This document shows positions 16,524 through 23,523 of a stretch of DNA of 64,000 bases, piece after piece. The position numbers were made by a program, and so were the translations under genes. Source of the stretch: Desulfosporosinus acididurans (GTDB taxonomy: Bacteria; Bacillota; Desulfitobacteriia; Desulfitobacteriales; Desulfitobacteriaceae); NCBI RefSeq assembly GCF_001029285.1, contig NZ_LDZY01000015.1:382-64381 (forward strand). The letters run 5' to 3'. Position 1 is the stretch's first letter; the number at the start of each line of letters is the position of its first letter. The notes under the pieces were generated by a model, which saw only the letters and a program-made list of their open reading frames with translations, was not told where the DNA came from and did no database searches.

Positions 16524-17057
16524 TTATTTTTTTCCCCACTTGCCACGGAAAGCAATCTCTTCTATAGCTTTGCGAGGACGAGGGCGACGTTCCTCTGCAG
16601 CATATCCCAAAGGAGTCATGGCCACTACACGAACATCCTCCGGAATCTGCAAAGCTTCCCGAACCTTCTCCTCAGTAAATAAGCCTTGCCAACAAGTCCC
16701 CAGCCCTTGTTCCGTCGCTGCTAAGACCAAATGTTCCATAGCAAGACCTGCATCAAGCATCATATAATCCTTGCCTTCCCAGATTTCTGATTCCTTAGGC
16801 ACTGCACAAAGCACTATAACGATGGGAGCCCCCGTTAACGCTTTTCGCCCGGGATTTAACTCTCCCATACTGTCGGCCAAGGCTGCTTTTCCTGCTGCCT
16901 CTTCCACAACAATAAAACGCCAGCACTGCATATTTTTCCAGGAAGGAGCCAAGCGAGCCGCTTCCAAAACGTAATCCAGTTTTTCCTTCTCCACAGGCGT
17001 ATCTTTATAAGTACGCAAGCTCCTGCGGGTCTGAGCTAATTCAAGAAAATTCATCAT
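16524..17057 (-). CDS. Nitroreductase-family FMN oxidoreductase
   Basis: About 177 residues of the nitroreductase fold, an FMN-dependent NAD(P)H oxidoreductase. The opening FLELAQTRRSLRTYKDTPVEKEKL gives the phosphate-binding arginines; PSWKNMQCWRFIVV and LGTCWQGLFTEEKVREAL are characteristic. It ends with PRPRKAIEEIAF. The size is that of the short TM1586/YdjA-like members, which act as homodimers. The substrate is unknown. Start 17057 has AAAGGAGAC upstream; the next codon is also ATG. A stand-alone gene. Confidence 0.88.
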   Translation of the reverse strand: MMNFLELAQTRRSLRTYKDTPVEKEKLDYVLEAARLAPSWKNMQCWRFIVVEEAAGKAALADSMGELNPGRKALTGAPIVIVLCAVPKESEIWEGKDYMMLDAGLAMEHLVLAATEQGLGTCWQGLFTEEKVREALQIPEDVRVVAMTPLGYAAEERRPRPRKAIEEIAFRGKWGKK

Positions 17058-17193
17058 TGATAGTCTCCTTTTCTTTGCTGCTTACACTCTAATGCTTGTA
17101 TTATTCTCAATTTCGAGTTCTTCTTTCAGAATTCTCTTTAAATACCCAGGATTCCTTCCCCCCGCAAGGCCCTTGAGAAAATATAATTTTATA

Positions 17194-18042
17194 TTATTCC
17201 CACCACGGTTTATCATCCTTCGTCTTAGGAAAATTACCCTTCTTTTTATTGTCTGGCTCCCTATCCCAAGGCCATTTAATCTTCGAATCAGGGTCCGAAT
17301 CAAAGCTTGAATTCAGGGAATCCATTTCAAAATTTGAAGCTGATTTTGAATCTGATGTAATATCTGATTCTAGATCCAGCATTAAATCCAAATTCGAATT
17401 CGGATTCGGCTTAGAATTTAACAAAAATTGAGAACTGGAACTGGAATCAGAATATGAATTTAACTTAGAATTAGTCTTTGTACTTAACCCAGAATCATAA
17501 TCCTCTTTATCCGAGTCAAAAGACCAATCATCAGTATCAAGATTGCTGCCTGCAACTGAAGATCCCTCTCGACTGTGAAGATCATCATTCATATTCCAAT
17601 CAAGGTCGCTGCCCGTCTGTTTTTCACTTCCATATCCGGCATAATGCGGCCTATAGTTGGTATTAGCTTTTCCGCCGCCCCAGGAACCCCTAACGCTTCC
17701 CTTCGAGCCTCCTGCTCCAAAGGCCCCTGCAATAATGCCTAATATTGCTCCTTCCCCCAAAACCTGAATAAAACCCCAGACCCGAATCGGAAGAAACAAA
17801 GCCAACAACAGAGTCCCAACAGTTACATAGCCAAAGCCTGTAATCCCACCCATTATCCATTCTCCGCTTTCCCGCGATGTACGATACCCGCCCACCAAGC
17901 AGCTTGCCAAAAGCCCAATATCCACCAGGCTGGAAACACTTAGTCCTCCTAACCCCATGGCTCCCCACAGCATTCCGGCCAGAAGGGTTAACAGGGTAAC
18001 CATCAAAGCCGTTGTAATTCCCTTCAAAACACATGAAAGCAT
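17194..18042 (-). CDS. Membrane protein (DUF3792/TIGR04086-like) with Asp/Ser-rich tail
   Basis: A 282-residue protein in two parts. Residues 1-115 hold four hydrophobic helices (ALMVTLLTLLAGMLWGAMG, LVDIGLLASCLVGGYRT, IMGGITGFGYVTVGTLLLALF, ILGIIAGAFGAGG) resembling the small clostridial TIGR04086 membrane family; that match is tentative. Residues 135-282 form a low-complexity acidic tail full of SD, DS, SN and NS pairs, ending KPWWE. The tail is encoded by GAATC/GATTC-rich DNA that probably grew by slippage. AGGAGGAG precedes ATG 18042. Function unknown; the tail may sit in the cytosol or at the cell surface. Confidence 0.7.
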   Translation of the reverse strand: MLSCVLKGITTALMVTLLTLLAGMLWGAMGLGGLSVSSLVDIGLLASCLVGGYRTSRESGEWIMGGITGFGYVTVGTLLLALFLPIRVWGFIQVLGEGAILGIIAGAFGAGGSKGSVRGSWGGGKANTNYRPHYAGYGSEKQTGSDLDWNMNDDLHSREGSSVAGSNLDTDDWSFDSDKEDYDSGLSTKTNSKLNSYSDSSSSSQFLLNSKPNPNSNLDLMLDLESDITSDSKSASNFEMDSLNSSFDSDPDSKIKWPWDREPDNKKKGNFPKTKDDKPWWE

Positions 18043-18211
18043 GAATAAACTCCTCCTAACATTATGGATTTTTCAGTCTTGAAACACTCTATCCTTCTAT
18101 AACTACGCCGAACCCGTCCTATACATTCCATTCATCTCCATAATTATCCATTACCACGTTCTCTGGCTTGCGAATATAGTGTACTATGCCGTAGCAAAAG
18201 GAGGAGTCCTC

Positions 18212-18955
18212 ATGGATTATGCACGCTATGTAGTGCGAGCAGGGGATACTATTTACAAGATCTCAAAAGCTTACTCGGTTGAAATGTCCGAGATCATTCA
18301 GCTTAATCATTTAAAACATCCCGATCGTATTTATGCCGGTCAAATACTGCTGCTCCCAATTACAAAAACTCTAGAACCAATACCGGGAGAAATACCTGAG
18401 CCAAATTTTACATATGCCATTTGGCTCTACGATGCTTATGCTGGTACTGATTCGGAACTAACCGCTATTACCACATATCTTTATCAGGCCGTATTACTTG
18501 ATCGTCCGGAATTTGACGCTTTATTAAGACCCATCGCTTATGATGAACTCCGCCATTTGGAAAAGCTGGCCCTTGCTTTACGACATCTTGGTGTCGATCC
18601 CAGGTACGGTGCCTTAAGCAGCGGTCACTGGGTTGATTGGCGGTCCCGTTTTATCAACTATACAAGTGAACTTTGTGCACTCCTTGACGCAAATATTGAA
18701 GACGAAGCCAAAGCTCATCGTGTTTATCTTGAACTGGCCAATAAGATCCCCATCTCGGAAATCCAAGAAATTTTAACAGAAATAGCCTGCGATGAAGAAC
18801 GACATTATTATCTCTTTTGCCAAGCCAAGGAACAATTCTGCAGCAATTGCGCCTGCCCGCCTCCGCCCCCTTGCTCTCCAGATCCCGCTTATACCCCCAC
18901 TGAGGATCCTGATCCGCCAGGACAATCGGGGCCCCCTGATGGAGCCCGGGGCTAA
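18212..18955 (+). CDS. LysM and ferritin-like domain fusion protein
   Basis: About 247 residues. A LysM domain (about 5-50: YVVRAGDTIYKISKAYSVEMSEI to YAGQILLLP) binds peptidoglycan or related glycans. A linker leads to a four-helix ferritin-like region (about 75-205) with spaced carboxylate/His motifs: ELTAITTYL, DELRHLEKLAL, EDEAKAHRVYLEL and CDEERHYYLF, consistent with a di-iron site. The Cys/Pro-rich tail has CSNCACPPPPPC. ATG 18212 follows AAAGGAGGAG; the frame extends to 18179 without a better site. No signal peptide is seen, so it may be a spore-coat or cortex-associated protein; that is inference. Confidence 0.8.
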   Translation: MDYARYVVRAGDTIYKISKAYSVEMSEIIQLNHLKHPDRIYAGQILLLPITKTLEPIPGEIPEPNFTYAIWLYDAYAGTDSELTAITTYLYQAVLLDRPEFDALLRPIAYDELRHLEKLALALRHLGVDPRYGALSSGHWVDWRSRFINYTSELCALLDANIEDEAKAHRVYLELANKIPISEIQEILTEIACDEERHYYLFCQAKEQFCSNCACPPPPPCSPDPAYTPTEDPDPPGQSGPPDGARG

Positions 18956-19032
18956 CTTTTTCTTTTCAGTTCTCTTAAGTTCCGCTATACTATAATTGCG
19001 TGCTTATCAGACAAGACAATCTGTAACAGCAG

Positions 19033-19070
19033 AAAGGCCGTTGCGTCTCAATACGCCGCGGCCTTTTTAT
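19033..19070 (+). terminator. Terminator after the LysM/ferritin-like gene
   Basis: AAAGGCCG pairs with CGGCCTTT, followed by TTTATTTT. It lies 78 bases past the stop codon and ahead of the EamA gene. Confidence 0.75.
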
Positions 19071-19099
19071 TTTAAAGCTTGTAAAGGGGCTGAACCGAC

Positions 19100-19978
19100 T
19101 TGAAAATAACTCGTACTCAAGGGGCTGATTTTTCGTTACTGCTCGTGGCTTTTGTTTGGGGCTTGACCTTTGTCGTCGTAAAATGGGCTATCGCTGATCT
19201 GCCGCCCCTTCCCTTCCTCGCGATACGTTTTTTTCTCGCCTTCATCAGCTTGCTGCCTTTCCTCTGGCTGCAGAGAGCTCATATTTCCAAGAAAAATATT
19301 CTCAAGGGAATGGCCGTCGGCGTCTTTCTTGCTTCCGGCTACATCTGGCAAACCATCGGCCTGCAATACACCACTGTCTCCAATGCCGGTTTTATAACCG
19401 GGCTTTCCGTCGTTATAGTCCCTACCTTAGTCACCATCACAACGAAGAAAATACCTCGTCCCAGTTTGATCCTGGGAATCTTAAGCGCTTTAGTCGGCTT
19501 AGCCTTACTCTCCTTGGGAGACCGCTTACAGTTTAACAAAGGGGACCTCATGGTTCTGATCTGCGCCGTCAGCTTTGCCCTGCAGATATTCTTTACCGGA
19601 CGTTTTGCCCCCGACACCAACGCTACGGTACTCACCGCTTTTCAAATTCTTACAGTCAGTATCATAAGCACTGTTTTCTCCCTGATTTTACCCCAACCCC
19701 CGCTGCATTTCACAACGGCAGCCTGGTCTGGTCTGCTCATTACTGCCATCCCTGCTACCTCTCTTGCCTTTTTTGCTCAATCAAAAATGCAGCAATTCAC
19801 AACCTCTACCCATACAGCTATCATCTTTTCCATGGAACCTGTCTTTGCCGGCCTATCGGCCTATTTTCTGGCTGGGGAAGTTCCAACCCTTAAAGGCTTG
19901 ATTGGGGCAGGATTGGTCCTGGCAGGCATGATTATCGCCGAATTCAGTGGCTCGGAAAGCGCAGCACCGTCAAAATAA
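19100..19978 (+). CDS. EamA-family (DMT) transporter
   Basis: A 292-residue inner-membrane protein with ten predicted helices arranged as two EamA repeats. It opens with LLLVAFVWGLTFVVVKWAI, and the second repeat runs from LMVLICAVSFALQIFFTGRF to GLIGAGLVLAGMIIAEF. Members export amino acids or small metabolites; the substrate is unknown here. The start is TTG 19100 with AAAGGGG about 10 bases upstream; no ATG fits the N-terminus. Its last 35 bp overlap the 3' end of the convergent Ca2+/Na+ antiporter gene. No terminator fits between them. Confidence 0.88.
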   Translation: MKITRTQGADFSLLLVAFVWGLTFVVVKWAIADLPPLPFLAIRFFLAFISLLPFLWLQRAHISKKNILKGMAVGVFLASGYIWQTIGLQYTTVSNAGFITGLSVVIVPTLVTITTKKIPRPSLILGILSALVGLALLSLGDRLQFNKGDLMVLICAVSFALQIFFTGRFAPDTNATVLTAFQILTVSIISTVFSLILPQPPLHFTTAAWSGLLITAIPATSLAFFAQSKMQQFTTSTHTAIIFSMEPVFAGLSAYFLAGEVPTLKGLIGAGLVLAGMIIAEFSGSESAAPSK

Positions 19979-20942
19979 ACATCAGATAAAAGACTCCTCC
20001 CATGAGAAGACCCGTAGGATGAATCGCTCCTTTACGGCGAAGCGAAAAAACCGGAATTATCGCCGAGCCAACCGCCAAGAAAGCACTCCAAAGAGCTAAG
20101 GTATCTAATTTCCAAGATGTCAAAGCAATGCCAATAGCAGGGATAATTGAACTTTGAAAGACCATCGCTCCTGTTAAATTCCCTATAGCCAAGGTATCCT
20201 TGCCGCGCATAATCCAAAGGACACTGTTAAATTTCTCCGGCAGCTCCGTCGCTACAGGAGTTATAATCAAGGAAAGCACAAAAACTGGAATTCCCAAATC
20301 GGCTGCAATAGGCTGAACAGCATTGACAAAGCCATGGGCCCCAAAAACGATAGCGACTAAAGCCATGGTGATCTGCAAAACAATAGCCGTCATCTTAGGA
20401 TCATCCGCTTTGCGCGCCATGTAAAGAGAGGCCAATTTTTCCTCCTTATGCCCGCCCCGATTGGAACGCAGAGTTAATACAACATAAATCACATAGGCTA
20501 AAATCAAAGACCAGGCAGCAATAGTTTTGTAATTCTGGTTTCCTAAAAAAGACGCTAAAATTGCAATTGTAAATACAAAAAGAAAAAATTGCAGATCACG
20601 CTGCACAACCTTAGTATCAAGCTTTAAGGGCTCATTGCTCCGGCGAAATATCAAAGCAGCCAATCCGGTTATAAAGAATGCCAATGTTGAGAGCATAAAA
20701 GGAGCCCCAAGAATCGCCCCGATCCCAATATCCGATCCCTCAGTTCCTTCTCGAAAGCCAAGAAAAGCAATAATTGGCACAACCGTCTCCGGCAAAGCCG
20801 TCCCCACGGCCGCCAAAAGGCTCCCCACAGCCCCCGCCCCAAGCTTCAGCTTTTGCCCCAGCCACTCAATGCTATTCGTAAAGGCCTCCGCGCCAACAAG
20901 AATTATCCCTAAACTTACTACGAGCATAATGACATCCCTCAA
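19944..20942 (-). CDS. Sodium/calcium exchanger-family (CaCA) antiporter
   Basis: A 332-residue YrbG-type cation antiporter with ten or eleven helices and the two alpha repeats: GSLLAAVGTALPETVVPIIAF near the N-terminus and LIITPVATELPEKFNSVLWI in the second half. The acidic residues in these repeats bind the cation. An N-terminal GAEAFTNSIEWLGQKLKLGAGAVG is typical. It probably exports calcium (or takes part in sodium/proton balance) at the membrane. The gene is convergent with, and overlaps by 35 bp, the EamA transporter. Confidence 0.88.
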   Translation of the reverse strand: MRDVIMLVVSLGIILVGAEAFTNSIEWLGQKLKLGAGAVGSLLAAVGTALPETVVPIIAFLGFREGTEGSDIGIGAILGAPFMLSTLAFFITGLAALIFRRSNEPLKLDTKVVQRDLQFFLFVFTIAILASFLGNQNYKTIAAWSLILAYVIYVVLTLRSNRGGHKEEKLASLYMARKADDPKMTAIVLQITMALVAIVFGAHGFVNAVQPIAADLGIPVFVLSLIITPVATELPEKFNSVLWIMRGKDTLAIGNLTGAMVFQSSIIPAIGIALTSWKLDTLALWSAFLAVGSAIIPVFSLRRKGAIHPTGLLMGGVFYLMFILTVLRFPSH

Positions 20943-21063
20943 GCCCTCTCCCCCTTCATCCCCGCTTAAACCCCTGAGACATTCCTCACTGTAACTATAC
21001 GAGGTTGCCTATACATTTATAACGAGAACTTTCAAGCAGAAAACACGAAAAAAGGCGTGTCAA

Positions 21064-21111
21064 AGGGACGGTCCTTTTAACACGCCTTAACGTGTTAAAA
21101 GGACCGTCCCT
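21064..21111. repeat. Perfect 20-bp palindromic repeat, copy 1
   Basis: AGGGACGGTCCTTTTAACAC (21064-21083) pairs perfectly with its reverse complement at 21092-21111 across an 8-base loop. Flanking CCGTCTCTCCGTCTCACACAC is shared with the second copy. It resembles the REP-like hairpins with GGACCGTCCC cores found in many Firmicutes. Frames through it are artefacts of the palindrome. Confidence 0.85.
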
Positions 21112-21168
21112 CCGTCTCTCCGTCTCACACACAAACAACAGCATTACAGATGTGTCACAGTGTGTCAC

Positions 21169-21216
21169 AGGGACGGTCCTCTTAACACGCCTTAACGTGT
21201 CAAAAGGACCGTCCCT
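21169..21216. repeat. 20-bp palindromic repeat, copy 2
   Basis: The same hairpin as 21064-21111 with two stem mismatches (AGGGACGGTCCTCTTAACAC and GTGTCAAAAGGACCGTCCCT). Both copies are direct repeats including the downstream CCGTCTCTCCGTCTCACACAC, so the unit of about 95 bp was duplicated in tandem. Confidence 0.85.
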
Positions 21217-21353
21217 CCGTCTCTCCGTCTCACACACACAGCATTACAGACAAACTACACATAAATATGTCGTCTCCCTAACTGGATAGCAGTACTTAAT
21301 GTACTCAATGCGACACACGCCAGACATCTTTACATGAAAACATCAACCTTCAC
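21217..21353. other. Non-coding gap after the palindromes
   Basis: Apart from the tail of the second palindromic unit this holds no recognisable gene or signal before the ParA stop codon. Confidence 0.4.
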
Positions 21354-22163
21354 TCAAGCTATAGAAAATACCTCTTTTACAAAAGAAAGATACTCCGGCG
21401 CATTTTTGATGTTAGGCAAACCGTTACTTTGAGCTATTCCATGTCGTATTGCCCGTTTGATCACAGTGTCAAAAACCTTTACATCCGGATTTTCAGCAAA
21501 AGATTTCCGTAGATTTTGCAGCATTACATTATGAAGGTTTGTATAATCCTGAACCATTGTTGGTAATACCCCTAGAATATTTATCTTTGCACCTTGTTCC
21601 CGAATACGCTTGACCAGGTTAATCGTGTCATAGACGCCGTCAATGGCTAAGCCCTCCGGAAGAGCAGGGATGATAATATCTGTAGATGCTAACAGGGAAT
21701 TCATCGTTTGCAGATCATTACTCGGTGAAGTATCAATTAAAATATAGTCATGGAGAGCTTTTATCTGACCAATTGCATTTTTCAAAAGATAATTAGGAGC
21801 AGGAAATCGCTTGTCATTATAATGCGCCATTACAATCGAAGTTAGATCATTAAGAGAAGTGTTTGCTAAGTACAAATCCACGCCAAAGGCATTTTGCTTA
21901 ATTTCACTCATTTTTGCTTTGCCAATTAAAACATCATAAATGGTTTTCTTTATATTATTTTTTTTAATCCCGAAGGAAAATGCAATATGCCCTTGAGCGT
22001 CCATATCAATAATAGCCGTCTTATATCCGAGACTAACTAACCCTACGGCCATGTTTGTAACAGTAGCCGTCTTGCCAACTCCACCTTTTTGTGATGCAAC
22101 GGCAATGACACGTGCAGTTTTTATCGCTTTCATAGATTTTCCTAATCTTCTATCCCTATTCAT
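21354..22163 (-). CDS. Orphan ParA/Soj-family ATPase
   Basis: About 269 residues. The deviant Walker A of ParA/MinD ATPases is in VIAVASQKGGVGKTATVTNMA; the Walker A' aspartates are in AIIDMDAQGH, and the DNA-binding ParA end LKNAIGQIKALHDYILIDTSPS follows. Such ATPases move plasmids, chromosome origins or protein cargo on the nucleoid. There is no parB or centromere-like array next to it, and palindromic repeats and a transposase relic flank it, which suggests it came with a mobile element. The start is ATG 22163, nine bases after AAAGGGG; a TTG at 22184 is less likely. Confidence 0.82.
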   Translation of the reverse strand: MNRDRRLGKSMKAIKTARVIAVASQKGGVGKTATVTNMAVGLVSLGYKTAIIDMDAQGHIAFSFGIKKNNIKKTIYDVLIGKAKMSEIKQNAFGVDLYLANTSLNDLTSIVMAHYNDKRFPAPNYLLKNAIGQIKALHDYILIDTSPSNDLQTMNSLLASTDIIIPALPEGLAIDGVYDTINLVKRIREQGAKINILGVLPTMVQDYTNLHNVMLQNLRKSFAENPDVKVFDTVIKRAIRHGIAQSNGLPNIKNAPEYLSFVKEVFSIA

Positions 22164-22488
22164 GCCACACATCCCCTTTAACAATTGTATTATTGGTATA
22201 TTTTACCATATACAAAGTCGAGTGTATATACTTGTTGCTTTTAGTTAAAGGGAACCTTCATTCGACAGATAATCTAAAGACTGATATGATATAAGACCAA
22301 AAGGCAATTAAAAAAACCGTGCTATTCTTATCAGTATGCATAAACAAAATCAGTATAACAACGACAGCACATAAAATTTGTCTTCTACCTAACGTCCCAA
22401 GCAACCCTATAGCAGGACGCAGTGTGACACAAACCCGATCTTTACGTGAGCAGACCAGAGCAAACTTCGTGAAAACGGCCAAACCTGA
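22164..22488. other. Non-coding gap between ParA and transposase relic
   Basis: AT-rich promoter region of the ParA gene followed by unassigned sequence. Short frames here lack ribosome binding sites and similarity. Confidence 0.4.
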
Positions 22489-22512
22489 GAAAGTGTGTCA
22501 AAAGGACCGTCC
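22489..22512. repeat. Half copy of the GGACCGTCCC palindromic repeat
   Basis: GTGTGTCAAAAGGACCGTCC matches the right arm of the palindromes at 21092 and 21197. It abuts the transposase relic. Confidence 0.7.
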
Positions 22513-22735
22513 CCTCAACATTAACCCTAAAGGCAATGAACTAAAAGCAGAGGCAAGGGCTAATCTGACCAGCGAATATGGGATGAAAATGCGTAGCTTA
22601 AGACCTATAGAGGTGGAAAGTGCTTTGGAGATATCAAAGGCAATTTTGGTGTGCGACGATTTATCCTAAAGGGATTGGAAAAGGTCAAGCTGGAGTGGGG
22701 ATTACATTGTATTGCCCATAACATGAGAAAACTGA
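22513..22735 (+). pseudogene. IS1182-type transposase C-terminal relic, frameshifted
   Basis: The plus strand encodes NPKGNELKAEARANLTSEYG and LRPIEVESA, the C-terminal block of IS1182-family DDE transposases. A one-base frameshift near 22625 then follows, and the match continues in the next frame as FGDIKGNFGVRRFILKGLEK and VKLEWGLHCIAHNMRKL. Everything upstream, including the catalytic DDE residues, is missing. It is a dead remnant. Confidence 0.75.
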
Positions 22736-22854
22736 CTGTCGTCTTAGGATAGACGGTCAGTCAGTTTAGCCTTCCCCATTCGAAACCTATTGAGGGGCTG
22801 TGAGAAACAAAGTTTCAACACAGCCCCATTAAATATCCTAAAGAACTATTTTAT

Positions 22855-22908
22855 GTCACAGGACCGTACGCCGCCAAAAGCGTGTCAAAAGGACCGTCCC
22901 CCTAACAC
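22855..22908. repeat. Diverged GGACCGTCCC palindromic repeat next to engB
   Basis: TGTCACAGGACCGTACGCCG followed by GTGTCAAAAGGACCGTCCCC gives two half-repeats of the family seen at 21064 and 21169. It lies immediately after the engB stop codon and may help end the lon-engB transcript. Confidence 0.65.
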
Positions 22909-23499
22909 TTACACGAGTCCCATCTCGGAGAGGGATTCATTCAGTTCCTCTACACCGGCGCCTGTCTGCGCGGAAAAGGGCAGAATCAGCGATGCATCAT
23001 CAATCTCCAAAGCCTTGGCTATAATCGTCAAATGCTTAAGCCACTGCCCTCGGGAAATCTTATCCGCCTTTGTCGCAACAACCATCGTCGGGACCTGCCT
23101 CATCCTCAGCCATTGATGCATTTCAACATCCTCGCGGCTGGGTGCATGCCGGATATCGACAATTTGAATCACAGCGCGCAGAGTCTCTCGCTTTTTGAAG
23201 TAGTTTTCCATCATGGAGCCCCATTGGGCATTGACCGTCTTGGCCACTTTGGCATACCCATAGCCGGGCAAATCCACGAGAAACCAAGCGTCATTGACAC
23301 GGTAAAAGTTAAGAGTCTGAGTTTTTCCCGGCGTGTTCCCCGTTCGCGCCAAATTGCGCCGGCCTAAAAAGCGATTGATTAAGGAGGACTTGCCTACATT
23401 AGACCGCCCGGCCATGGCGATTTCAGGCAAACCTCCTGTTGGGTATTGTTCATATTTTACTGCAGATGCCACATATTCGGCTTTGCGAATAACAATCAA
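22909..23499 (-). CDS. engB: Ribosome biogenesis GTP-binding protein EngB/YsxC
   Basis: A 196-residue TRAFAC GTPase needed for maturation of the 50S subunit. G1 is AGRSNVGKSSLIN, G2 is TPGKTQTLNFY, G3 is LVDLPGYGYAK, G4 is ATKADK and G5 is FSAQTG. Size and order are those of the normal family. It follows lon by 25 bp, the common lon-engB arrangement. The start is TTG 23499 with AAAGGGACG upstream; no ATG is in frame nearby. Confidence 0.94.
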   Translation of the reverse strand: MIVIRKAEYVASAVKYEQYPTGGLPEIAMAGRSNVGKSSLINRFLGRRNLARTGNTPGKTQTLNFYRVNDAWFLVDLPGYGYAKVAKTVNAQWGSMMENYFKKRETLRAVIQIVDIRHAPSREDVEMHQWLRMRQVPTMVVATKADKISRGQWLKHLTIIAKALEIDDASLILPFSAQTGAGVEELNESLSEMGLV

Positions 23500-23523
23500 A
23501 ACCTCATCGTCCCTTTAAAAAAA

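Noticed and set aside
20995-21237. 80-residue minus-strand frame with repeated CETERRRDGPF
   Set aside because: It is produced by the palindromic direct repeats, without a start signal or homology.
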